Shown here: in pieces, positions 19,246 through 28,562 of the stretch
Layout of the letters: each line of letters starts with the position of its first letter
Numbering within the stretch: the stretch's first letter is position 1
NCBI GenBank assembly: GCA_963804245.1
Contig: CAWDPQ010000008.1
Span: 186,001 to 250,000 of the forward strand
Source of the DNA: CAWDPQ01 sp963804245
GTDB taxonomy: Bacteria > Acidobacteriota > Vicinamibacteria > Vicinamibacterales > 2-12-FULL-66-21
Length of the DNA stretch: 64,000 bases
Direction of reading: 5' to 3'
The notes under the pieces: model-generated
What the model saw: only the letters and a program-made list of their open reading frames with translations
Database searches by the model: none
Told to the model about the DNA's origin: nothing
Program-made: the position numbers and the translations under genes

Positions 19246-22200
19246 ATGGCCATCAAGCGCGTGTTCGTGGTCCTGCTGGCAACCGTTTCCCTCGCCTCTG
19301 CCGTACCCGCCTACGCACAATCCGAACGTGGAAACATCACCGGGGTTGTCGCCGATCCCTCCAGGGCGGGAATCCCCGGCGTCTCGGTGAAGGTCATCAA
19401 CATCGGCACCAACGCGACGACGCCAGTCGTGACGGGAGAGGCGGGTGTCTATAGCGCCGCCAACCTGCCGCCCGGGACGTATCGAATCGAGGCCGCTCTT
19501 CAGGGGTTCCAGACTGCCAACGTCGAAGGGATCAGGCTGGTCGCCGGCGCGACGGCACGAGTCGATGTCACGCTCACGCTGGGCGCGGTCAGTGAATCGG
19601 TGAACGTCGTGGCTCAGAACACGCTGATGCAGACCGACGACGCCAGGGTCTCTACGAATATTTCCAACGAGCTGATCGACAAGCTCCCACTAGTCGTGGG
19701 TGGGGCGATGCGGAGCGTCTTCGACCTCGTGTCGACGGTGCCGGAAGCGAAGGGCAGCGGCACGAATGTGTCCTTGGGCGGCGGCCAGGGCGGGGCGTTC
19801 GGTGCCACGCTGGACGGCATTTCGGTGAACACCAATCGCAACGCCGACGTCGTCGAGACTGCGTTCCTGACGCCTTCGGTCGAGGCGATTACCGAGTTCT
19901 CGGTCGAGACCAACGGCTTCAAGCCCGAGTTCGGGCAGGCAGGGGGCGGCGCCATTACCTTTGCCTCGAAGTCGGGAACGAACGAGTTCCACGGCTCGGT
20001 CTACAACTTCCTCCGCAACGATGCGTTGGACGAGAAAGGATTTTTCGAGCCGACCAAAGGCATCTATCGCCAGAACAATTTCGGCGGGTCTTTGGGCGGG
20101 CCGGTTCAGATCCCGGGCGTGTACTCCGGAAAGAACAAGACGTTCTTTTTCGCCGCTTACGAAGGCTTCATGAACAACCAGGCATCGAACGCGCAGACGC
20201 TCAGCGTTCCGACGCCGGAGATGTATGACGGTGATTTTTCGAATTGGGTCGACAGCCAGGGTCGACTGCTGATCATTTACGACCCGGCGACTACACGACC
20301 CAACCCGAACGGAACCGGCTTCATCAGAGACGCCTTCCCCGGCAACAAGATTCCGGCGAACCGGTTCAGTACCGTCGCGAAGCAATACCTGGCGCTGGCG
20401 CGATCGGCGGTGGTGCCGAACAGGGCGGGCCTCGTGCCGGGAACTTTGGGTTACGTGTCGAACAACTTCCTGTCTCCCGGCGGCACGACGAAAGAAAACA
20501 CGCACAAAATCAGCGTCAAGATCGACCATGCGCTGAGCGGCGCCCATCGCCTGTCATACCTGTTCAACAGGACGAACAACGACGTGACGCCCGGGGACGG
20601 CGGCGCGGCCGGACTTCCCGCACCTTTCAACACGTTTCAAACAACAACCTTCGACGGCGACCTTCACCGGGGAAGTTGGGACTGGATTATCGGGCCGCGA
20701 ATGGTGAATCACCTGAGCGTTGGCGTGAACACGTTCAACAAGAACGCCTTCTCGCCGAACGTCGATCAGAACTGGAAAGACAAGATCTGCATTCCCAACG
20801 CTGTCGATTGCAACCAGAACTTCGGCATCATCTCGTTCTCCGAGTTCACGACGTGGGGAGGTTCGTCATACAACGGGACCGAGCAGCCGCGGTTTGCCAT
20901 AAAAGACGACCTGACGATCAGCACCGGCTCGCACACCATCAAGGGCGGCTTCACCTACGACCGTCAGCAGGCGAACGGATTCGGGCAACAGGACCTCGGG
21001 GGCAGGGCAGGCTTCAGCTTCCTCGAGACCGGCATTCCCGGCGCCACCACGCTCGCCAACGCCGGCGGGAACTCGTTCGCGTCGTTCCTGCTCGGCGCCG
21101 CGGACACCGGCCGCACCGAAACGATTCGCTATCTGCAGCAGATCTACCCGTATTACGGGTTCTACGTGCAGGACGACTGGCGGATGAACGCCAAAATGGT
21201 CGTCAACTACGGTCTGCGCTACGAGTTCACGATCCCGCCGCGCGCCGGCGGCGATCAGTATTCCGACTTGTCGCCGACCAAGCCGAATCCGGCGGTCAAC
21301 GATTATCCCGGCGCCTTGATCTTTGCGGGTGATGGCCCGGGACGGGAGGGTAAGCGAACGCTGTTTCCCGGTTACTACGGTGCGCTGGCGCCACGACTGA
21401 GTGCCGCCTACAGCCTGAACGACAAAACGATTCTTCGGGCAGGGGTTGGCCGCTCCTTCGGTCGAGTGACGGTCGTTCAGGGCAGCAGCCACTTCGCCGG
21501 TTTCATCGGTCAGTACGTTTTTGGGTCCGCCGATGCCGGGGTCACTCCCGCATTCAATCTTGATCAGGGTCTTCCCCCCTACCCGCTGCCGCCGCAGATC
21601 GATCCGACGTTCTCGAACAACACCGACGTGGACTGGTTCAACGGTCAGGCCGCCAGCCGTCCGGCTCAGTACGACAACTGGACGATCTCGGTTCAGCGCG
21701 AGATCCGCAAAGGCATGACCGTCGACCTCGAATACAACGGTGTCTACGGATCGAAACTGCAGGCGGGCTTGCTCAACCCTAATCAGGTGCCGATGTCCGT
21801 CGTGAACGATCTGGTTGCCAGGTTCGGCCCGATCGGCGCGCGCGACCTGCTCAACTCGAACATCACATCCGCGGCGGCGGTGGCGGCGGGGATCAGACCG
21901 CCGTACGCCAACTTCACCAATCCCAACGTGCAGCGCTCCCGGAGTGTGGGGCAAGCACTGCGTCCGTATCCGCAATACCTCGCGGTGAACGCGCAGAGCG
22001 GCGGCGGCGACAAGACCGGCCGTTCTCACTATCATGCCGGCGTCGTGAAGGTGAATCAGCGGCTGACAGGCGGCGTGTCGGTGCAAGCGAGCTACACCTA
22101 CTCGAGGCTCACGACTGACGCGGACAGCTTCAGCGGCAGCGGCCGGGCGATGGATGCGGCACGCCCCGAGCTGGAGTGGTCGATCGGCCGGTTCGACCAG

Positions 22201-22746
22201 CCGCACAACATCAAGATCAATTCCGTGTTCGAGCTGCCCTTCGGTGCCGGCCGCCGCTGGCTGCGCAGCGGGATTGCCAGTCACATTGCCGGCGGCTGGC
22301 GCATCGCGTTCATCCAGGCATACACGAGCGGGTTGCCCATTGGCGTGACGACCAATGCGCCGCTGAACATCTTCAACGGGACGAACCGTCCGAATGTTAC
22401 CGGGGCGGACTGGCGAGCACCGATTGCCGGCTCCGAGTTCGATCCGACAGTCGACCGATTCCTGAACCGCGCAGCATTCGTTCAGCCGGTTGGCGAGCTG
22501 GGCAATGCGCCGCGCATCAACGGAGACGTGCGCCGCTTCTGGAATCTGACCGAGAACCTGAGCGTCGGGAAGTCCATCAAGGCGGCAGGCCTGGATATGG
22601 ACCTGCGTATCGAGGCGTTCAACCTGTTCAACCGCGTGATCTGGGGCGCGCCGAACACCGATTTCAGCAGCCCCAATTTCGGGCTCATCAACTCGCTGGG
22701 CAACTCTCCGCGGCAGATGCAGATCGGTCTCAAGCTTTACTGGTAG
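19246..22746 (+). CDS. TonB-dependent receptor 2 (Oar-like), intact
   Basis: A full-length receptor of 1,166 residues with GGGGAGGA as ribosome site before the ATG at 19246. Signal peptide to about residue 25 (VPAYAQS), carboxypeptidase-regulatory domain about 28-115 (GNITGVVADPSRAGIPGVSV), plug about 120-260 (GAFGATLDGISVNTNRNADV, GFKPEFGQAGGGAITFASKS), then a long barrel ending MQIGLKLYW with a terminal aromatic residue. It lacks frameshifts, in contrast to receptors 1 and 3. It would sit in the outer membrane and import a bulky ligand using TonB energy. It is divergent from the hydroxypyruvate isomerase gene; TATACT at 19216 could be its -10 box, but no good -35 was seen and no LacI-type site is present. 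Confidence 0.93.
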   Translation: MAIKRVFVVLLATVSLASAVPAYAQSERGNITGVVADPSRAGIPGVSVKVINIGTNATTPVVTGEAGVYSAANLPPGTYRIEAALQGFQTANVEGIRLVAGATARVDVTLTLGAVSESVNVVAQNTLMQTDDARVSTNISNELIDKLPLVVGGAMRSVFDLVSTVPEAKGSGTNVSLGGGQGGAFGATLDGISVNTNRNADVVETAFLTPSVEAITEFSVETNGFKPEFGQAGGGAITFASKSGTNEFHGSVYNFLRNDALDEKGFFEPTKGIYRQNNFGGSLGGPVQIPGVYSGKNKTFFFAAYEGFMNNQASNAQTLSVPTPEMYDGDFSNWVDSQGRLLIIYDPATTRPNPNGTGFIRDAFPGNKIPANRFSTVAKQYLALARSAVVPNRAGLVPGTLGYVSNNFLSPGGTTKENTHKISVKIDHALSGAHRLSYLFNRTNNDVTPGDGGAAGLPAPFNTFQTTTFDGDLHRGSWDWIIGPRMVNHLSVGVNTFNKNAFSPNVDQNWKDKICIPNAVDCNQNFGIISFSEFTTWGGSSYNGTEQPRFAIKDDLTISTGSHTIKGGFTYDRQQANGFGQQDLGGRAGFSFLETGIPGATTLANAGGNSFASFLLGAADTGRTETIRYLQQIYPYYGFYVQDDWRMNAKMVVNYGLRYEFTIPPRAGGDQYSDLSPTKPNPAVNDYPGALIFAGDGPGREGKRTLFPGYYGALAPRLSAAYSLNDKTILRAGVGRSFGRVTVVQGSSHFAGFIGQYVFGSADAGVTPAFNLDQGLPPYPLPPQIDPTFSNNTDVDWFNGQAASRPAQYDNWTISVQREIRKGMTVDLEYNGVYGSKLQAGLLNPNQVPMSVVNDLVARFGPIGARDLLNSNITSAAAVAAGIRPPYANFTNPNVQRSRSVGQALRPYPQYLAVNAQSGGGDKTGRSHYHAGVVKVNQRLTGGVSVQASYTYSRLTTDADSFSGSGRAMDAARPELEWSIGRFDQPHNIKINSVFELPFGAGRRWLRSGIASHIAGGWRIAFIQAYTSGLPIGVTTNAPLNIFNGTNRPNVTGADWRAPIAGSEFDPTVDRFLNRAAFVQPVGELGNAPRINGDVRRFWNLTENLSVGKSIKAAGLDMDLRIEAFNLFNRVIWGAPNTDFSSPNFGLINSLGNSPRQMQIGLKLYW

Positions 22747-22767
22747 CGGATACGAGGAAGACAAACG

Positions 22768-22853
22768 TAGGCCCGACCCTAAGGGTGGGCGTGATCGAAT
22801 CAGCAAGGAAAACCGAATCGGTCCGAGCGCCCGGATTGAAGGCCGGGCGCTAC
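22768..22853. repeat. Family E double-hairpin repeat, copy 1
   Basis: GTAGGCCCGACCCTAAGGGT starts a first stem, followed by the spacer GTGATCGAATCAGC, then a second stem GCGCCCGG...GGCCGGGCGC and closing CTACGG. The same order and the same spacer recur at 56504-56586. It lies between receptor 2 and the enolase-superfamily gene. Confidence 0.85.
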
Positions 22854-22875
22854 GGTGATGGTCTCGAATACATCC

Positions 22876-24153
22876 ATGACAGATTTTTCCCGAAGGCAGT
22901 TCCTGAAGGGCCTGGCGGGCGCACCGATCGCGCCCGCCTTCCTCTCGTCGTTCCAGCAAAGAGCTGCCGCCGAGAGGAAACGCGCGAAGGTTCGTGACCT
23001 GCAGGTGATGGTCATGCAGGGTCCGGGTCGCACCTACACGCTCGTCAAGATCACCGCGGACTCCGGCGCGTACGGCATCGCGGAGGCGTACGGCTCGCCC
23101 GGGGTCGGTGTCAAGGAACAGGTGCTGTCGCTCAAGCCGTGGCTCGTGGGAAAGGATCCGCTGGAGATCGACAAGCTCTACACGCAGATGGGTCAGGGCA
23201 CCAGCAGTCTGAGCGGTACGCGCACCGATGGCTCGGCCCATAACCTGATGCGCGCGGTCAGCGGCATCGAGATGGCTCTGTGGGACCTGGCGGGGAAAAT
23301 ACTCGAGGTGCCGACGTCGACGCTCCTTGGCGGCAGGTTCCGCGACAAAGTCCGAGTCTACGATCACGCCGCGCCTCGCAACATGCTCGACAAGGCCTCA
23401 TGCGCCGAATGGGCGGCGAAGGCGAAATCGCACCCCAGCGGATTCACCTGTCACAAGTTCGGATTCCAGAACAGCGATCCGGCCACCGACAGAGCACGAG
23501 ACCCGTCCAATCGCGTGATGACGACGAAAGAGCTCAACGCCGCCCGGCAGGGATTCGAGAACTGCCGGGAAGCCATCGGCTGGGATCACGATCTGATGGC
23601 GCATTGTCATTGGCAGTACGACCTGCGAACGGCCATCCAAATCGCCGACGCGGTTGAGTCGGCAAAGCCGGTCTGGCTCGAGGATCCGCTTGCCGGTTGA
23701 CTATTCGGAGTCGTGGCGGCGGCTTGTGCGACGCGTCGAAGGTGCCCGATCTGCATGGGTGAGAATCTCGCCCGCCGTGAAGGGTTCAAGGATTTCATCC
23801 TCAATCAAGGTTGCGACATCCTGCATCCGGATTTGCGAAACTCGGGCGGTTTCCTCGAGACCAAGCGGATTGCCGACATGGCGCATGTGTTTGGCTTGCC
23901 GATGGCCAACCACAACACCGGCAGTCAGGTGAATACCTATGCTTCGGCGCAGTGGGCGTCGTCGATTCGCGATTACATTTCGCTCGAAACCATCACCGGC
24001 GAGGGTGGGTGGATGGATCAGGTGCTGCTGCTGGACGGTCCGTATATCAAAGATGGCTTCATACAGGTGACGGACAAACCAGGATTAGGGATCGAGCTCA
24101 ATCCCGACGTCGTCCGCGCACACCTGGCTACCGGCGAAAGCTGGTGGGGATGA
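22876..24153 (+). CDS. Mandelate racemase/muconate lactonizing-type enzyme, Tat-exported (local frameshifts)
   Basis: The ATG at 22876 gives MTDFSRRQFLKGLAGAPIAP, a twin-arginine signal (SRRQFLK). The N-terminal capping domain and barrel follow: IAEAYGSPGVG, GSAHNLMRAVSGIEMALWDL, GKILEVPTSTLLGGR, SGFTCHKFGF (catalytic Lys region), HDLMAHCHWQYDL, VWLEDPL (metal Glu), then PMANHNTG and IELNPD at the end. The frame is lost at about 23690 and regained near 23750; deleting one base at 23690, 23724 and 23748 gives VDYSESWRRLCDASKVPICM across the gap. It is an enolase-superfamily dehydratase or epimerase of sugar acids acting outside the cytoplasm; the substrate cannot be named. Confidence 0.85.
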
Positions 24154-24411
24154 ACCAATCACGAACCAGATGACTTCGTCGCGCCCGGGGGGAGTACCGC
24201 GAGGAGCCGCTCGAGCATGCGGGAACGGCCAGATTCCAGTGCTGCATACATCCCTGGATGAGGCTGGAAGTCAAAGTCGCGGAAAAGTAACGTTTCGAGG
24301 CTCGGGCCCTCGGGGGTTGTCAGAATGGGGTCGTCGTCCGCAGGGCGGTGGCCCTGTTTTTTTGCCGTCCCCCGCTGCGATAGCATGGAACACTGACGAG
24401 TTGGTCGGCCC
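24154..24411. other. Gap without a clear gene; possible minus-strand gene remnant
   Basis: A minus-strand frame ends at 24159 with a protein-like tail (TLLFRDFDFQPHPGMYAALE, then SRMLERLLAVLPPG) that cannot be followed into a full gene because the CRTAC1-type gene occupies the other strand. It could be the remnant of an inserted or deleted gene. I do not recognise the family. No promoter for the next gene was obvious. Confidence 0.3.
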
Positions 24412-26636
24412 ATGTCGTTACTGAAATGCCCAAGCGGTGAGTGTGCCCGCTTCAGATCGTGGCTTGTCGCGTTCAGCGCTTCTTTGATCCTCGCTGCGGT
24501 CGGAGCGGCGACGTCCAACATGGCGCCGTCGCCGGAGGCAGCGCCCGCGCAGTCTGGCAACCGCGGCCAACTGCGGGAACTGCAACGTGAGGCGGTGAGC
24601 CTCCTGCAGCGTGCCGCACGAGCCAGTGCGCCGGCCGACGAAGTACAGCGTGCGCTGCTCGATGCCGCGCAGCGACTCGAAGCGCTCGGCGCCGAGTCCG
24701 ATCCGCAGGTGCCGGCCGAATCCGCAGCCGGGCCCCGGCTCTCTTCAGAGCTACGCGTCGAATTGCGCCGCGCCGCCGGCGCGCTAGCGACGGTCGCCAA
24801 GTCCGGACCGGATTTGTCGCGGCCCGTCGACACGGGCCCAGTCCTGGCGTTGCTCGAACGCGTGCGGGCGCAGCTCGACGGGGAGATCGCGCTGGGTCTG
24901 AGCCTTCAAGGCAGTTACAGTCAATCGAAGCCCAAGGAAGCAGCCTACGGGGGGCACGCGACGGCGATGGGACCCGCACCGGTCGACGCGTCATCCGCAG
25001 ACGTCGATCCATCTCCCTCGCCGGCCACGTTCGAAGAGGCGGGACGCATTCCCACGCGAACCTACTGCGGCGGCGCGACCAAGGACCACATCCTGGAGTC
25101 AGCCTGCGGTGGAGTAGCGCTGCTCGACTACGACGGCGATGGCCGTCTCGACATCTATCTGGTCACCGCCGCAGCGCTATCGCCGACCCGGGAGCGCATT
25201 CCGTATCGCAACGCCTTGTATCGCAACCTTGGCGGATGGAAGTTCGAGGACGTCTCGAAGAAGGCGGGGGTGGACGCCGCAGCGTGGGGCAATGGCGCGT
25301 GCGCGGGCGATATCGACAATGACGGCCGCCTCGATCTCTACGTCACCAACTGGGGCCCGAACCTGTTGTACCGCAACCGTGGCGACGGCTCGTTCGAGGA
25401 GGTTGCCGCGCAGGCTGGAATCGCCGCAGGCGGCTGGAGCACCGGCTGCACATTCTTCGATGCGGATGCCGACGGCGATCTCGATCTCTATGTCGTGCGC
25501 TACGTCGAGACGACGTGGGATGCGGTCGTGCGCGCCCAGCGGACGCTCGTCTGGCGCAGTGGGCCGCGCATCATGGTTGGCCCGACCGGTCTCCCCGGTG
25601 AGGCCGATCTGTTTTTCGAGAACATCGGGAATGGCCGCTTCACAGACGCCACCGAAGCGTTCGGTCTCACCGACCAGACACGCGCCTACGGCTTTGCCGT
25701 CGTCGCGACTGACTACGATGACGACGGCCTGATCGATATCTTCGTGGCCAACGACTCGAATCCGAATTTTCTGTATCGCAACCTGGGCCGGCGCCGCTTC
25801 GAGAGTGTAGGACTTCTGGCGGGAGTGGCGGTGAACGGCCAGTCTCGAGCGCAGGCCGGCATGGGGGCGGACGCGGGCGACTACGACGGGGACGGCCGAC
25901 TTGATCTGGTATTACGGCATTCGCGCACGACAACAACACGATCTATCGGAACATCGACGGCCGCCAGTTCGAGGACGCGAGTGTGGCGGCCAGGATCGCG
26001 GCCCCCACCTTCGCCCGCATGGGCTGGGGCACTGCTTTCTTCGACGCGGACCTGGATGGCAAACTTGATCTGTTCGTCGTGAACGGGCACATCTTCGCCG
26101 ACATCGACGACTATCCGCAGCTCGGGGAGACATACCGGCAGAAGAATCAGCTCCTCGTCAATGTCGGCAACCGCTTCCGCGATGTGTCGCCCCGCGCTGG
26201 CGCCGGTCTGCAGGTGGCGCGCGTTGGCCGCGGCCTGGCTGTGGGGGATCTCGACGATGACGGTGATCCGGATCTCGTGGTGAGCAACATGGATGACGCG
26301 CCGACGCTGCTCGAGAACCGCCAGCGGACCGGACATCACTGGGTGGCCTTTCGCGTCGCCGGTCTCACCGGGAACCGATTTGCGATTGGCGCGAAGGTGA
26401 CGGTTGAGGCCGCCGGTAAAAAACAAATGCGCGAGATCCGATCCGGCGGAACCTATCTCTCACAGAGCGACCTCCGTGCGTACTTCGGCCTGGCCGACCA
26501 TGCCGGTCCCGTCGCTGTGGAGGTTCGCATGCCGGGCGGGCGGCGCTGGCGGTGGCCAGCGCTCACCGGCGACCGTCTGCATGTCCTCGAGCTGTCAGAC
26601 GCGGCCACCGTACCCAAGGCTGGTGCTGCGCGATGA
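24412..26636 (+). CDS. CRTAC1-type VCBS/UnbV-ASPIC protein 1 (one frameshift)
   Basis: Starts MSLLKCPSGECARFRSWLVA with a signal-like hydrophobic segment, then an Ala/Arg-rich helical region to about residue 160. From about residue 200 come VCBS/FG-GAP repeats (LLDYDGDGRLDIYL, DIDNDGRLDLYVTN, DADADGDLDLYVVR, DYDDDGLIDIFVAN), ending in an ASPIC/UnbV domain (IGAKVTVEAAGKKQMREIRS, SQSDLRAYFGL). The break lies at about 25912 after DGDGRLDLV; one base is missing there, and the text resumes as AHDNNTIYRNIDG. The joined protein has about 740 residues. Such exported Ca2+-binding propellers are abundant in Acidobacteria; binding of polysaccharide or surface roles are suspected only. Its TGA at 26634 overlaps the next ATG. 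Confidence 0.83.
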
Positions 26637-28528
26637 ATGGCGCGAAGGGCAGGACCGGCGCTTGCTCGCGGCCGCCCTGCTGCTCGCAGTCGCGCAGACA
26701 GGAGGAGTCAGCGCTGAAGCGCAAGAGGGCGTCGTCTATCGCCCCAAGCTCGCCGTTCCTGAGACGCTGCAGCCGTTTCTGAAGCATCTCGAGTCGGGGA
26801 ACGACGCCTTTCCCGCCGAGCGTCAGGCGCGGGAGCTGGAAGCGCGGCTCCTCGAGCTGGCTGATTCCCTGCGGGGCGGACCGGATCGAGCGGCGAAGAT
26901 CGCCGGGCTGTTGCTCCACAAGGAGTTCCGTGGCGGCCGCCTGCTTCCCGGCTCGGAAACCGCGACTACCGATGCGCCGCTCGAACTGAGACGATCCAAC
27001 GCGCCATCGAGCGACCCGTCCCTCGATTCACGCGCGTTCGCTTCGGAGCTGCGCCGGCTGGTCGAGGATCTGCGCGAGGTCACGGTCACCGAGTTCCTCA
27101 TCACATCCATCGACACTGCCGCTGAAGGCCCATCGCCACTGCTTCGCACCGACGTTCGCTACGACATTGTCGGGATCGGATTGAAGACGTGGCGCGTGGA
27201 GCACGTTGGCGTCTGGAAGATGAGCTGGCGGAAGGATTCGTCAGGATGGCAGGTAGCCGAATGGACGACAGCTTCGCATCTCACCAGCCGCGCCCGCAGC
27301 CCGATCTTCACGGAAGTGACCGCCGCGGTCCTTGGCCGCAACGATTCGTTCGGCCGGCAGCTCAGTACCCGATCTCGACGCGTGGATGGCCACGTTCGAT
27401 TCGGTGCTGACACGCGATTCGAACGGCCATCATGGTGTATCGGTTGGAGATGCCGATGGCGACGGGCTGGAAGATCTCTACGTCGCTCAACCTGCCGGCC
27501 TTCCCAATCGTCTCTTCCGGGCCCGGGGTGATTCGACGTTCGAGGATGTGACGGAGCGTGCGGGACTCGGCGTGCTCGACGACACGGCGCAGTCGCTGTT
27601 CGTCGACGTCGAGAACGACGGCGACCAGGACCTCGTGCTCGCCACCGGGACGAAGCCTCTGCTCTTCATCAATGATGGCAAAGGCCGCTTCACGAACGTC
27701 GCGGACGCCTTTCGCTTCAGTCAGCCGCTGCAGGGCGTCTTGACCTCCATCGCGATGGCCGACTACGACCGCGACGGCTTTCTCGATCTTTATCTCTGCG
27801 TCTATTCGTACTTTTTCGGCGCCGGCGAGGAGAAAGCGGGGACACCCGCGCCTTACTACGACGCGCGCAACGGTCCGCCGGGCGTCCTCTTCCGCAACGA
27901 CGGGCGGGGCCGCTTTGTCGAGGTCACGCAGGAGTCCGGGCTCGAGGCCGGAAACGACCGCTACCATTTCGCCGCAGCCTGGTCGGACTACGACCACGAC
28001 GGCTGGCCCGATCTGCTCGTGGCGAACGATTTCGGAACCAAGAACCTGTATCGCAACCTCGGACGGCGGGACGGCAAGGTGACGTTCGAGGATGTCGCGG
28101 CAAAGGCCGGTGTCCTCGACCACGGCGCCGGCATGAGCGCGGCGTTCTTCGACTACGACAACGACGGTCTCCTCGACATTTACACCGGCAACATGTGGAG
28201 CGCGAGCGGACTGCGCGTGACCTCGTCGGCCGCCTTCATGGCGGACGCGCCTCCCGACGTGCGCGCCCTCTATCGCCGCCACGCTCGAGGCAACTCGCTC
28301 TTCCGCAACCGCGGCGACGGGCGATTCGAGGAGAGGACACTCGACGCGCGGGTCGAGATGGGCCGATGGGCGTGGTCGTCCGACGTCCTCGACTTCGACA
28401 GTGACGGCTGGGAAGACATCTATGTCGTCAATGGGATGTTGACGAGAAGACGGGACTCGGGGCTCGGGACTCGGGGCTCGGACGGAGCGAGTGCGAGCCC
28501 GAGCGAGCGCGAACTGCGCGAGCGCTGA
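26633..28528 (+). CDS. CRTAC1-type protein 2, N-terminal part (frameshifted, ended by repeat A3)
   Basis: A signal-like stretch (LLAAALLLAVAQTGGVSAEA) is followed by about 200 residues with a helical region and TDVRYDIVGIGLKTWRVEHV. The frame then shifts near 27370 into VCBS repeats (GDADGDGLEDLYVAQ, DYDRDGFLDLYLC, DYDHDGWPDLLVAN, DYDNDGLLDIYTGN, DFDSDGWEDIYVVNGML). The likely start is the ATG at 26633 overlapping the previous stop (ATGA), but that frame differs from the downstream frame, so an early one-base loss is assumed. Translation ends at a TGA at 28526 that lies within repeat A3; the normal continuation (NDLESFFWRQVVARSPLTRI) reads on in the same frame after the repeat. Confidence 0.78.
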
Positions 28529-28556
28529 GAGAAGATGCTCGGGGCTCGCTGCTCGA
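28452..28556. repeat. Family A repeat, copy 3, inside a CRTAC1-type gene
   Basis: GGGACTCGGGGCTCGGGACT leads to GAGCCCGAGCGAGCGCGAAC, GCGCGAGCGCTGAGAGAAGA and CTCGGGGCTCG, the same block order as copies 1 and 2 though shorter and more diverged. It sits between the VVNGML and NDLESFFWRQ motifs, which are normally a few residues apart in this family. It brings one in-frame TGA (28526), with a second just past its end (28559). Confidence 0.8.
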
Positions 28557-28562
28557 ACTGAA

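Noticed and set aside
20866..23367. 833-residue minus-strand frame opposite receptor 2
   Set aside because: Antisense to a complete receptor with clear domains; composition typical of a high-GC shadow.
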